Below are positions 56,634 through 64,000 of a DNA stretch of 64,000 bases, piece after piece (position 1 is the stretch's first letter; every line of letters starts with the position of its first letter). The stretch comes from Bog-756 sp963776225 (GTDB lineage Bacteria > Actinomycetota > Acidimicrobiia > Acidimicrobiales > RAAP-2), in contig CAVZLL010000004.1 of assembly GCA_963776225.1 (NCBI GenBank), forward strand, positions 1,240,001 to 1,304,000, in the 5' to 3' direction. The notes under the pieces are model-generated. The model did no database searches, was not told where the DNA came from, and worked only from the letters and a program-made list of their open reading frames with translations. Both the position numbers and the translations under genes were made by a program.

Positions 56634-56668
56634 AACCCGGCCCACACCGATTCGGTGTGGGCCGGGTT
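56634..56668 (-). terminator. Terminator after the Ig-repeat protein gene
   Basis: 15-bp perfect stem AACCCGGCCCACACC / GGTGTGGGCCGGGTT with loop GATTC (plus-strand reading); on the minus strand it is followed by TTTCG. Lies 53 bases past the stop at 56721 and insulates the ParA gene. Confidence 0.85.
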
Positions 56669-56720
56669 CGTGTTGACGATCCCGGTGGCGCGGAGGCCGC
56701 CGGGGTTGAGACAGGTACAG

Positions 56721-58724
56721 CTAGCCCGTCCCGCTCATGGTGAACATCTGGTGAGCGGTCGGAGCGGTGCCGTTGTTGGCCTGGAGGACGAAGGTCTGCG
56801 ACCCTGCCAGGTAGTAGCCGCTCAGCGTGGCGGTCCCGTTCCCGTTGTCGTGCAACGTGACCAGCGACGGGAGGGTTCCGCTCGTGATCGCCGGCTTCGG
56901 GTACCCCGTCGTCGTGATCGTGAAGCTGAAGTGCTGACCGACCGGGCCCGAGATGTGGTTGATACTCGTGAAGACCGGAGCCTGGTCGATGGTCAGGGTG
57001 AAGGCCTGCGAGTACGTCCCCGACGAGTTGGTTGCCGTCAGCGTCAGGTCGTACACGCCGCCCGAGTGCGCCGGAGGAGTCCCCGACAAGGTGGCGTTCC
57101 CGTTCCCCATGTTGGTCACGGTGATGCCGGTCGGCGGAGCGCCGCCGGAGATCCGGACGGTCGGCGCGGGCGTCCCGGTCATGGTGATCGGGAAGCTGAA
57201 CGCCTGTCCGACGGTCGCCGTCGTCGCGTTGCCCGAGGTGAACCTCGGAGCGGCCGGGTTGACGGTGATGGTGAACGACTGGGTCTGCGCCCCGCAGGAG
57301 GCGTGGACCGGCGTCGCGGTCACCGTGATCGGGAACGTCCCGTAGTTGACCGGCGTGCCCGAGAGCAGACCGGCGGTGTTCAGCGACATCCCGCTCGGGA
57401 GGGCCCCCGTCTCGGTGAAGTGATGCTGTGGCACACCGGTCGCTGTCATCTGGAAGCTTCCCGACACCGTCTGGTTGAAGGTGGCGTTGTCAGCCGAGGT
57501 GATCGTCGTCGACGGAAGGACGTTCAGGTTGAAGTCCTGGCTGGCCGATCCGGTCACCGACGAGGTGGCGGTGAGGGTGATCGGGAAGGTGCCCGTCTGG
57601 CAGGAAACCCCGCTGATCGTTCCGTTGAAGGCCGTCCCGCTCGAGGGGGAGAGGGTCACTCCGGTCGGCAGCGTGCCCGTGTACGAGTACGAGGGATCCG
57701 GGTAGCCGGCGACCAGCACCGAGAAATTCCCGTTCACACCCTGACGGAAGTTCGTGCTCGCATTGGAGACGATCGCGGTGGCCTCGTCGGTGTTGAACTG
57801 CACGGCCGGCACGTAGAACGGCGCCGAACCCGTGACGTTGCTCGACGAGTCGGGGTCCGGGGTCGTCCCGTTGACCGACCAGCACGACTGCTGGGGAGGA
57901 TTGGTCGGATAGTCCAGGGGAAGATCGGCCCGGAAGGTCCCGACACCACCCGCGCCACCGTCGCAGTAGTTGGCCGCGGTGGCCGTGTTCCAGTAGACCG
58001 CGCCCGGGATGGCGTCCGACCCGATGCTGACGTTGGTCGGATCCTGGGTCAGCCCGATGTTGAGGCTGTCGTAGGGGCATCCCTGCTCAGTGGCCTGGCA
58101 CGCCGCGTTAGCTGCCTGGGTGGCAGGGTTGGTCGAGTACGGGTTGGGGCCGTAGTCGCTCGTGTTCATGGCGACCCCGTAGATGAGGGTGGTCGGCACG
58201 GTCACGTCGGGGACGTTGAAGACGATGTTGGCGACGATCCCATTGTGGCAGGCCACCCCGTCGTACCACTTACCCGCATTGCTACCCGTGCAGTGGGTGT
58301 TGTCCGCCGGGGGCCGGTAGGGAATGGCGAAGGTCTGGGTGATCGATGTGATGAGCGATCCGACCGCGACACCGTCTCCGCCGACGTTGTAGAGGTTGAG
58401 AGTGATCGGCTGGTTGAAGGACCCGCTACCGGCGCAGTCGTTGTTGTACCAGGCGCCGGTCTTGCAGGCCCAGTCCTCCATCTGCACGACCACACTGTGG
58501 ACGATCGGGGGGTTCGAAGGATCGAGCGAAACCTGGTTGCCGATCTCCGACATCTGAGCCGCCTGGTAGGGCTCGCTGACGAGCGATGACACGTTGGTGG
58601 TGCTGTCGTAGGTGGGGTCGGTGATCGGAGCCGAGCTCGCGCCCGCCACCCCTGCGGGAACGACGATCGCACCCGCCGTGAGCAGTCCCACCAGGACCGC
58701 AATACTCGCAAAAACACGCCTCAT
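56721..58724 (-). CDS. Secreted protein with four putative Ig (He_PIG-like) repeats
   Basis: 667 residues. Signal peptide (VFASIAVLVGLLTAGAIVV), a Cys-containing N-terminal domain of about 320 residues (paired cysteines such as DWACKTGAWYNNDC, no family recognised) and four Ig-like units of about 85 residues. Each has PxxSYTGTLPTGVTLSP-like starts and ends in FxLTI or FTITV. No anchor, so probably an extracellular adhesin or enzyme accessory. AAAGG precedes ATG 58724. Confidence 0.82.
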   Translation of the reverse strand: MRRVFASIAVLVGLLTAGAIVVPAGVAGASSAPITDPTYDSTTNVSSLVSEPYQAAQMSEIGNQVSLDPSNPPIVHSVVVQMEDWACKTGAWYNNDCAGSGSFNQPITLNLYNVGGDGVAVGSLITSITQTFAIPYRPPADNTHCTGSNAGKWYDGVACHNGIVANIVFNVPDVTVPTTLIYGVAMNTSDYGPNPYSTNPATQAANAACQATEQGCPYDSLNIGLTQDPTNVSIGSDAIPGAVYWNTATAANYCDGGAGGVGTFRADLPLDYPTNPPQQSCWSVNGTTPDPDSSSNVTGSAPFYVPAVQFNTDEATAIVSNASTNFRQGVNGNFSVLVAGYPDPSYSYTGTLPTGVTLSPSSGTAFNGTISGVSCQTGTFPITLTATSSVTGSASQDFNLNVLPSTTITSADNATFNQTVSGSFQMTATGVPQHHFTETGALPSGMSLNTAGLLSGTPVNYGTFPITVTATPVHASCGAQTQSFTITVNPAAPRFTSGNATTATVGQAFSFPITMTGTPAPTVRISGGAPPTGITVTNMGNGNATLSGTPPAHSGGVYDLTLTATNSSGTYSQAFTLTIDQAPVFTSINHISGPVGQHFSFTITTTGYPKPAITSGTLPSLVTLHDNGNGTATLSGYYLAGSQTFVLQANNGTAPTAHQMFTMSGTG

Positions 58725-59151
58725 GGATTCTGCCTTTCAACCTTCGTGCGGGTGGCATGCATGACCAGACTGCCGAAGAACCTGTCGGTCGCTACTGCGT
58801 CACCAAGCCCCGAGCGGAACCGTTCCGCAGTCGTATGTATAACCCGGACCGGACGGGCCGCAAAGCCCGGAATGGGGTAATTCACCCGGTTCTGACGAAG
58901 GTACCGAAGAGTTCATTTCCATGACGCGGGAAGTTAACGTTCCACACCACTCAGGGCGTTGAGCGGCCACTCTCAGCGCCCAGCCCGGGAAGGCGTCAGG
59001 AGACTCCGGATCCGATGGGGAACGGCCCGGACCGTCGCCGGATTGACCGTAAAGGCCACGCTCGGAGGCGGCATTTCGCTCGTTGCGCGACCTGCTCGGC
59101 TTGACGCGCGACCAGTCGGCCGGACGCGCCACAACCCTTCGACCAGATGCC
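58725..59151. other. Intergenic region upstream of the Ig-repeat protein
   Basis: No convincing gene. On the minus strand it carries a TTATAC hexamer (58842-58837) that could be the -10 of the Ig-repeat gene with a leader of about 105 bases, an unusually long 5' leader for this window. It is also AT-richer than its surroundings around 58870-58940. Confidence 0.5.
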
Positions 59152-60573
59152 CTACACCTCGAGCGGTGGGTACTGGGCGTCCATCCCCCGGCTCAACGCC
59201 GCGTCCGAGATCGGCACAGCGGCGGTCCGGTAGCTGGTATAGGGAGGGTAGTTGATGCGGATCACCGGCGATCCCGAGGGCGTGAGCTCGGTGGTGTACT
59301 CGCTGTAACCCCAGTCGAGCAACCAGTCTCCACCGGAGAGCTTGTCGACGCTTCCACAGCAGGGGGAGGGCGTCGGGTAATGCGCGTCGGTCACCGACTC
59401 TTCGACTGTCGCCGTGTTGGTCGCGGTGTCGATCTGGAAGCGGAGCGCGCGTGCCGAATTGTCCGTCTCCTGGGTCGCGTTGTCGTGCACGGTGAGCGTT
59501 CCGTCCGACTTGTACCGGGCGTCGTGCTGAGCGGAGAAGACCTGCGGATAGGTGTTGCCGACCACGGTCAGGCTCTGGGGGGTGGAGGTGCCGCCGAGCT
59601 TCCAGAGGATGTCGCCGGTGGTCTTGTCGATGTCGTAGACCGCATCGAGCTCGCGGGCGCTCATGATGACCTGGTTGCCGATCTGCTGGACGGAGTTCAT
59701 GTGGACGACGTTGGGGAAGTCGCTGTGCCAGTTGGCGTTCTCGGTGGCGACGTCGATGTGGCTGAAGGTGTCCCAGCTCCAGACGATCTGACCGGCTGGA
59801 TCGAGCTCGACGATCACACAGTCGAACACCTGGGCGGTCGGGGAGAGTCCCCACGACGAGAGGTCGAGGGTTGTGATCACATACTGGATCCCGAGAAAGT
59901 CGCCGTCGGGGAGCACCTGGAAGTCGTGCAGATCGAGACCGGTGCCCGCCGACGGGTTGCCCACCGCGACCTTGACGTTCCCGTCCAGGCCCCGGATCGT
60001 GTAGGTGCCGTCATCGAAGTTCGAACCGCCCAGCCACCAGCCGATCTCGTTCGTCCCGTAGAAGGCTGCATTGATCGCAGAGCTCGGGTTGCCGTACCAC
60101 CAGACGGGCACGCCGTGGTTGTCGAAGGCGACGACGTAGTGGGAGGGGTGTTTGACCCCGCTGGTCGGCGTGAGCCCGACGAGATAGCCGTGCGCCTGCG
60201 GGGTGCCCTCGACCACCGAATGGTAGGAGGGGAAATCGGCCGGCAGGCAGCGGATGGTGTAGGCGTGTCCGTTCCCGTTGATGTGGACGGCCTGGTTCGC
60301 CACGAGCTTCAGCCTGAGGCTGACCGGTTCGGTGAAGGACCTTCCCCCGATGCCCACCGTCCCGGCCCCGGTCGAGGACAAAAGGGTGGTCGCATGGCCC
60401 GCGCAGCGCACAGCGTAGTCGTAGGTGGTGGCGGCGAAGGCGGGGACGAGCGGTGGGTTCGTCGTGAGGGAGAACGGGGTCGAAGCCGAGGCAGGGGGGG
60501 CGGAGCCGCCCGATGCGACGATCGCGAGGAGCAGCGGGAGGAGACCCGACAACCATCGGTGCTTACGAAACAT
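59152..60573 (-). CDS. Secreted arylsulfotransferase-like protein, second of a tandem pair
   Basis: 473 residues. Signal peptide (LSGLLPLLLAIVASGG), an Ig-like N-terminal part (TTYDYAVRCAGHATTLLS), then a beta-propeller-type domain with YVVAFDNHGVPVWWYG, GLDLHDFQVLPDGDFLGI, WSWDTFSHID and PQVFSAQHDARYKSDGTLTVHDN, resembling the Arylsulfotran/ASST family that moves sulfate between phenols. A CC pair (SPCCGS) is conserved in the twin. The twin at 60594 is about 75 per cent alike over long stretches. It starts 20 bases after the twin ends, without a clear Shine-Dalgarno. Confidence 0.78.
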   Translation of the reverse strand: MFRKHRWLSGLLPLLLAIVASGGSAPPASASTPFSLTTNPPLVPAFAATTYDYAVRCAGHATTLLSSTGAGTVGIGGRSFTEPVSLRLKLVANQAVHINGNGHAYTIRCLPADFPSYHSVVEGTPQAHGYLVGLTPTSGVKHPSHYVVAFDNHGVPVWWYGNPSSAINAAFYGTNEIGWWLGGSNFDDGTYTIRGLDGNVKVAVGNPSAGTGLDLHDFQVLPDGDFLGIQYVITTLDLSSWGLSPTAQVFDCVIVELDPAGQIVWSWDTFSHIDVATENANWHSDFPNVVHMNSVQQIGNQVIMSARELDAVYDIDKTTGDILWKLGGTSTPQSLTVVGNTYPQVFSAQHDARYKSDGTLTVHDNATQETDNSARALRFQIDTATNTATVEESVTDAHYPTPSPCCGSVDKLSGGDWLLDWGYSEYTTELTPSGSPVIRINYPPYTSYRTAAVPISDAALSRGMDAQYPPLEV

Positions 60574-60593
60574 GCCGGGACAGGTCGTTCGCG

Positions 60594-62066
60594 TTACAGC
60601 TGCAACGGTGCGTACTGCGCGTCCATCCCCCGGCTCAGCGCCCCGTCGGAGACCGGTACCACCGCGGTCCGGTAACTGAAGTAGGGGTAGTAGTTGATCT
60701 GGATCACCGATGACCCCGAGGGCGTGAGCTCGGTGGTGTAGTTCGACTCACCCCAGTCGACGACCCAGTCCCCCGTGCTCAGCTTGGTGACACTGCCGCA
60801 GCACGGGGCGGGAGTGGGATGGAAGGAGTCGGTCACCTGCTCCTCGACCGTCGCCGTCATGGCCGTGGTGTCGATCTGGAACCGGAGGGCGCGAACCGAG
60901 TTACTGGTCTCCTGGGTCGCGTTGTCATGCACGGTGAGCGTTCCGTCCGACTTGAACCGGGCGTCGTGTTGTCCGGAGAAGACCTGCGGGTAGGTATTGC
61001 CGACAACGGTGAGGCTCTGGGGGGTGGCGGTGCCGCCGACCTTCCAGTTGACGTTCCCGGTGGTCATGTTGATGTCGTAGACCGCGTCCAGATGGCGGGC
61101 GCTGAAGATGATCTGGTTGCCGAGCTCCTGGACGGAGTTCATGTGGATGACGTCGGGGGCCTGGCTGTGCCAGTTGGCGTTCTCGGCGGCCACGTTGATG
61201 TGCGCGATGGTGCTCCAGCTCCAGACGATCGAGCCGGCCGGGTTGAGCTCGACGATCACGCAGTCGAGGACCGGCTGGGTCGTGGACAGCCCCCACGAGG
61301 AGAGGTCGAGGGTCGCGTTCTGGTACTGGATGCCGAGGAAGTCGCCGTTGGGGAGCACCTGGAAGTCGTGCAGGTCGAGACCGGTGCCCGCCGACGGGTT
61401 GCCAACCGCCGTCTGCACGACTCCTGAGAGGTTCCGGATCGTGTACGTCCCGTTGCCGACGCCCGGGGTCGAGTTGCCACCCTGCCACCAGCCGATCTGG
61501 TTCGGTCCGTAGAACGCGGCATTGATCGGAGAGCTCGTGTTGGCGTACCACCAGACGGGCACGCCGTGGTTGTCGAAGACGACGACGTAGTCGGTGGGAT
61601 GCTTCACCGCGGCGGTCGGGGCGAGCCCGACCAGATAGCCGTGCGCCTGGGGGGTGCCCTGGACCTGTGCCTTGTAGCCGGGGAAATCGCTCGGAAGACA
61701 GCGGATGGTGTAGGCGTGTCCACCCTCGTCGACGTACACGGCGTGGTTCGGCCGGAGGTTCAGATTCTTGCTCACCGGCTCGTTGAAGGCCTTGCCGCCG
61801 ATGGTGACGGTTCCGGGTCCGGTCGAGGAGAGGGAGGTGGTCGAATGACCCGCGCAGCGCACCGCGTAGTCGTAGGTGGTGGTGGAGAACGCCGGGACGA
61901 GCGACGGGTTGGTCGTGATCGTGAACGGAGTGGATGCCGAGGCCGGAGGCGTCCATCCACCGATGGCCACGAACGCGAGGGCCAGGGGGAGGAGACCCAA
62001 CCACCGGTATCTCCCGGGACGGGAGCGCTTGGCCCGTGACGGTGTCCGGCTACCTGCTGTCTGCAT
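60594..62066 (-). CDS. Secreted arylsulfotransferase-like protein, first of a tandem pair
   Basis: About 490 residues from ATG 62066, chosen because GGGGAAG lies just upstream. Same layout as its neighbour: signal peptide (WLGLLPLALAFVAIGG), N-terminal Ig-like part, propeller-like domain with VVVFDNHGVPVWWYAN, GTGLDLHDFQVLPNGDFLGI, WSWSTIAHINVA and SGQHDARFKSDGTLTVHDN. Both end SRGMDAQY. The pair must be a recent tandem duplication and forms an operon. Confidence 0.78.
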   Translation of the reverse strand: MQTAGSRTPSRAKRSRPGRYRWLGLLPLALAFVAIGGWTPPASASTPFTITTNPSLVPAFSTTTYDYAVRCAGHSTTSLSSTGPGTVTIGGKAFNEPVSKNLNLRPNHAVYVDEGGHAYTIRCLPSDFPGYKAQVQGTPQAHGYLVGLAPTAAVKHPTDYVVVFDNHGVPVWWYANTSSPINAAFYGPNQIGWWQGGNSTPGVGNGTYTIRNLSGVVQTAVGNPSAGTGLDLHDFQVLPNGDFLGIQYQNATLDLSSWGLSTTQPVLDCVIVELNPAGSIVWSWSTIAHINVAAENANWHSQAPDVIHMNSVQELGNQIIFSARHLDAVYDINMTTGNVNWKVGGTATPQSLTVVGNTYPQVFSGQHDARFKSDGTLTVHDNATQETSNSVRALRFQIDTTAMTATVEEQVTDSFHPTPAPCCGSVTKLSTGDWVVDWGESNYTTELTPSGSSVIQINYYPYFSYRTAVVPVSDGALSRGMDAQYAPLQL

Positions 62067-62395
62067 GTGCTTCCCCAGTGTCACGACGGCCCCTTCGCTT
62101 TCTTGGTGGTCTTCCCTACCGATGCTGTTCCGCCCAGCCGGCCCCCGATCGAGGCAGGCGAGATTCCCATCAGCATGACGTCGAATACGGCTGAGAGCCA
62201 TCCTCACAATTGAGGAACCGCCCCACCGTCCACATGCCCGTCCCCCCCGTTCGTTCCTGCAGCTAGAACGCTCGGGGACCGGATTGCGTTACAGCTCCGC
62301 CTCCAGCCCAGCCCCAATCGTCCAGTTGCGGCTGGTCGGACAAGTGGGCTAGGAACACCAGGCACGTGGACCAGGAGCACCCGAGGAGGTCGAGC

Positions 62396-63601
62396 GTGAC
62401 CGAGACTGGCCCGACCACCGCCGCGGTGCCGGACATCGCGGACCTCCTGTTCAAGCCTGGTGTGGCCGACGATCCCTCCGGTGCCTACCGCCAGCTGCGC
62501 CGGTCCTGCCCGGTGGCCCGCGCCACCTCCCCGGAGATGTCCAGCGTCTATCTGTTCGACTACGAGAGCGTCTCCTGGGCCCTCCGGCATCCCGAGGTGT
62601 TCTCCTCGTCGGCCGAGGCCCTGTCCATCGGCCAGGAGCAGCCGCTGATCCCGGTCCAGGTGGATCCCCCGATGCACACCCGCTACCGACGGTTGCTCAA
62701 CCGCTCGTTCACGCCCCGGCGGATCGCCGAGCTCGAGCCCGACGTGCGAACGCTGGTCAACGGCCTCATCGACGGGTTCGCCGGTGCGGGCGGCTGTGAC
62801 TTCCACGAGCAGTTCGCCACCCCGCTGCCCTCGACCATCTTCCTGCGCCTCATGGGCATGCCCAAGGAGGACCTGCAGACCTTCCTGCAGTGGCGTGACG
62901 ACACGGTCCGCCCGGCCGTCGAGCCCGGTGACGTCGAAGGGGCGGCGGCGATCCGTGCCTCCGCCGGCCGGGCGATCAGCGCCTACTTCCAGACCGCCAT
63001 CGAGTCGGCCCGCTCCGAGCAGGGCGAGGGGCTCATCAGCGAGCTGGTCCACGCCGACCTCGACGGCCGCCCCCTCACCGGCGACGAGCTCCTCGGGATC
63101 TGCCACCTGATGCTCCTCGGTGGTCTCGACACGGTCACCGCCACCCTGGACTGCATGGTGATGTACCTGGCTCGGCACCCCGATCGTCGGCGCCAGCTCG
63201 CCGAGGAGCCGTCACTGATCCCCGCTGCGGTCGAGGAGCTCCTCCGGCACGAGACGCCGGTGATGGTGGTGCCCCGGGTGGTGAAGGAAGGAATCACCAT
63301 GTCGGGGATCGAGCTGCACCCCGGTGATCCGGTGATGCTGGTGATCGGTGCCGCCAACGACGACGAGACAGTGTTCGAGGACCCCGATGAGGTCGACTAC
63401 GGCCGGGACCTCAATCGCCACCTGGCATTCGGCGGCGCCAACCACAAGTGCCTCGGGGCCCACCTGGCCCGGCTCGAGCTCCGGGTCGCCCTGGAGGAGC
63501 TCCACCGACGCGTCCCCGACTACAGGATCCCCGACGGCGCCGAGGTCCACCTCTCGCCGGGTATCCGGCAGCCCGACCACCTGCCGCTCGTCTGGGACTG
63601 A
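62396..63601 (+). CDS. Cytochrome P450
   Basis: 401 residues, bacterial class I type. I helix LMLLGGLDTVTATLD (the acid/alcohol pair reads Asp-Thr), ExxR in VEELLRHETP, and the haem-ligand loop FGGANHKCLGAHLARLEL with its Cys. Needs a ferredoxin and reductase; the ferredoxin at 28304 is of a matching type but distant. GTG at 62396 follows GAGGAGG six bases upstream. Substrate unknown. Confidence 0.93.
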   Translation: MTETGPTTAAVPDIADLLFKPGVADDPSGAYRQLRRSCPVARATSPEMSSVYLFDYESVSWALRHPEVFSSSAEALSIGQEQPLIPVQVDPPMHTRYRRLLNRSFTPRRIAELEPDVRTLVNGLIDGFAGAGGCDFHEQFATPLPSTIFLRLMGMPKEDLQTFLQWRDDTVRPAVEPGDVEGAAAIRASAGRAISAYFQTAIESARSEQGEGLISELVHADLDGRPLTGDELLGICHLMLLGGLDTVTATLDCMVMYLARHPDRRRQLAEEPSLIPAAVEELLRHETPVMVVPRVVKEGITMSGIELHPGDPVMLVIGAANDDETVFEDPDEVDYGRDLNRHLAFGGANHKCLGAHLARLELRVALEELHRRVPDYRIPDGAEVHLSPGIRQPDHLPLVWD

Positions 63602-63624
63602 GACGGTGGGGTCGCCCGGGCGTC

Positions 63625-63630
63625 GATACT
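63625..63630 (+). promoter_or_regulatory. -10-like hexamer of the phosphoesterase gene
   Basis: GATACT six bases before the ATG at 63637; leaderless geometry. Confidence 0.45.
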
Positions 63631-63636
63631 GAACCC

Positions 63637-64000
63637 ATGGGCCGCTCGAGACCCGGGGGGATCCGTCGCAACGGTGTCGCCGGCGCGCTGTTCGCGTCCG
63701 CACTGCTCGCCGCCTCCTGCGGCGGCACCACCGCGTCGACCTCGTCTTCTTCGCCGTCCACCGCGCCACCCGTCCGGGGCGAGCGGGTCGTCGGCGGTCC
63801 GACCGGCAGCTACCTGGTGCCCCCGGGCATCCACAAGATCAAGCACGTGATCGTGATCCAGCAGGAGAACCGCTCGTTCGACTCCTACTTCGGCACCTAT
63901 CCCGGCGCCGACGGGATCCCGATGAGCAACGGAGTCCCGACCGTCTGCGTACCCGACCCGGCGGCCGGAACCTGCGTGAAGCCCTACGTCGACCACGCCG
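63637..64000 (+). CDS. Secreted phosphoesterase/phospholipase C-like lipoprotein, cut by window edge
   Basis: The first 121 residues are visible. Signal helix ending LLAASC gives a lipobox, then a Ser/Thr linker and IKHVIVIQQENRSFDSYFGT, the metal- and nucleophile-containing start of PF04185-type acid phosphatases/phospholipases C, followed by YPGADGIPMSNGV. It runs off the right edge. It might free phosphate for the Pst system, but it lies 24 kb away. Confidence 0.85.
   Translation, partial: MGRSRPGGIRRNGVAGALFASALLAASCGGTTASTSSSSPSTAPPVRGERVVGGPTGSYLVPPGIHKIKHVIVIQQENRSFDSYFGTYPGADGIPMSNGVPTVCVPDPAAGTCVKPYVDHA

Noticed and set aside
58800..59132. A 110-codon minus-strand gene upstream of the Ig-repeat protein
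   Set aside because: No start signal, no domain, mixed composition; overlaps the likely promoter.

Overview
The window is 64 kb of very GC-rich DNA. Gene content points to an actinobacterium: a mycobacterial-type SerC, class II fructose-bisphosphatase GlpX, a rfe/wecA-atpI-atpBEFHAGDC cluster, and many secreted proteins with Ig, IPT/TIG and 'GYWLVASDGG' repeats. I infer Acidimicrobiia or a relative, without proof. Many genes have a -10-like hexamer 6-10 bases before the start codon, so leaderless transcription looks common. No rRNA, tRNA, transposase or CRISPR array was recognised.

Layout. 1-4.2 kb: treS (cut by the left edge), meaB and murA on the minus strand, divergent glpX. 4.2-14.3 kb: a minus-strand run glyA-wecA-atpI-atpBEFHAGDC. 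14.3-20 kb: thiolase-like gene, an UPF0104 membrane protein, then greA-leuC-leuD. 20.5-28.5 kb: a redox block with a b-type haem membrane protein, a response regulator/histidine kinase pair and a tightly overlapping operon (small membrane protein, ApbE, ferric-reductase-like protein, NuoF-like flavoprotein, ferredoxin); a secreted carbohydrate esterase lies opposite. Two promoters here carry 11-bp phased GTCA(T/G) repeats placed identically relative to the -10. 28.6-39.8 kb: a phosphate-uptake locus on the minus strand (lipoprotein, pstC, pstA, pstB, two large C-terminally membrane-anchored binding proteins, a sortase-like protein that has lost its catalytic His and Cys, and a third secreted binding-like protein). 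40-44.3 kb: serine biosynthesis (serA, aminotransferase, divergent serC). 44.3-52.1 kb: paired lipoproteins, then branched-chain amino acid genes ilvD, a split-barrel flavoprotein, and ilvB-ilvN-ilvC-cupin preceded by a complete attenuator with a 16-residue leader peptide. 52.1-64 kb: secreted repeat proteins, PhyH-type dioxygenase, DUF1543 and DUF2237 proteins, an orphan ParA ATPase, an Ig-repeat protein, two tandem arylsulfotransferase-like secreted proteins, a cytochrome P450 and the start of a secreted phosphoesterase.

Nine otherwise complete genes (treS, murA, leuC, leuD, histidine kinase, ferric-reductase-like, third binding protein, pstS, cupin) each contain one single-base frameshift, four of them in G/C homopolymers of 4-7 bases. 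Because murA and leuCD are normally needed, these are most simply sequence errors; such genes are listed over their full reconstructed span.

The most unusual content is the phosphate locus with a translationally coupled, apparently dead sortase, and the phased-repeat regulon joining the two-component system to the electron-transfer operon.
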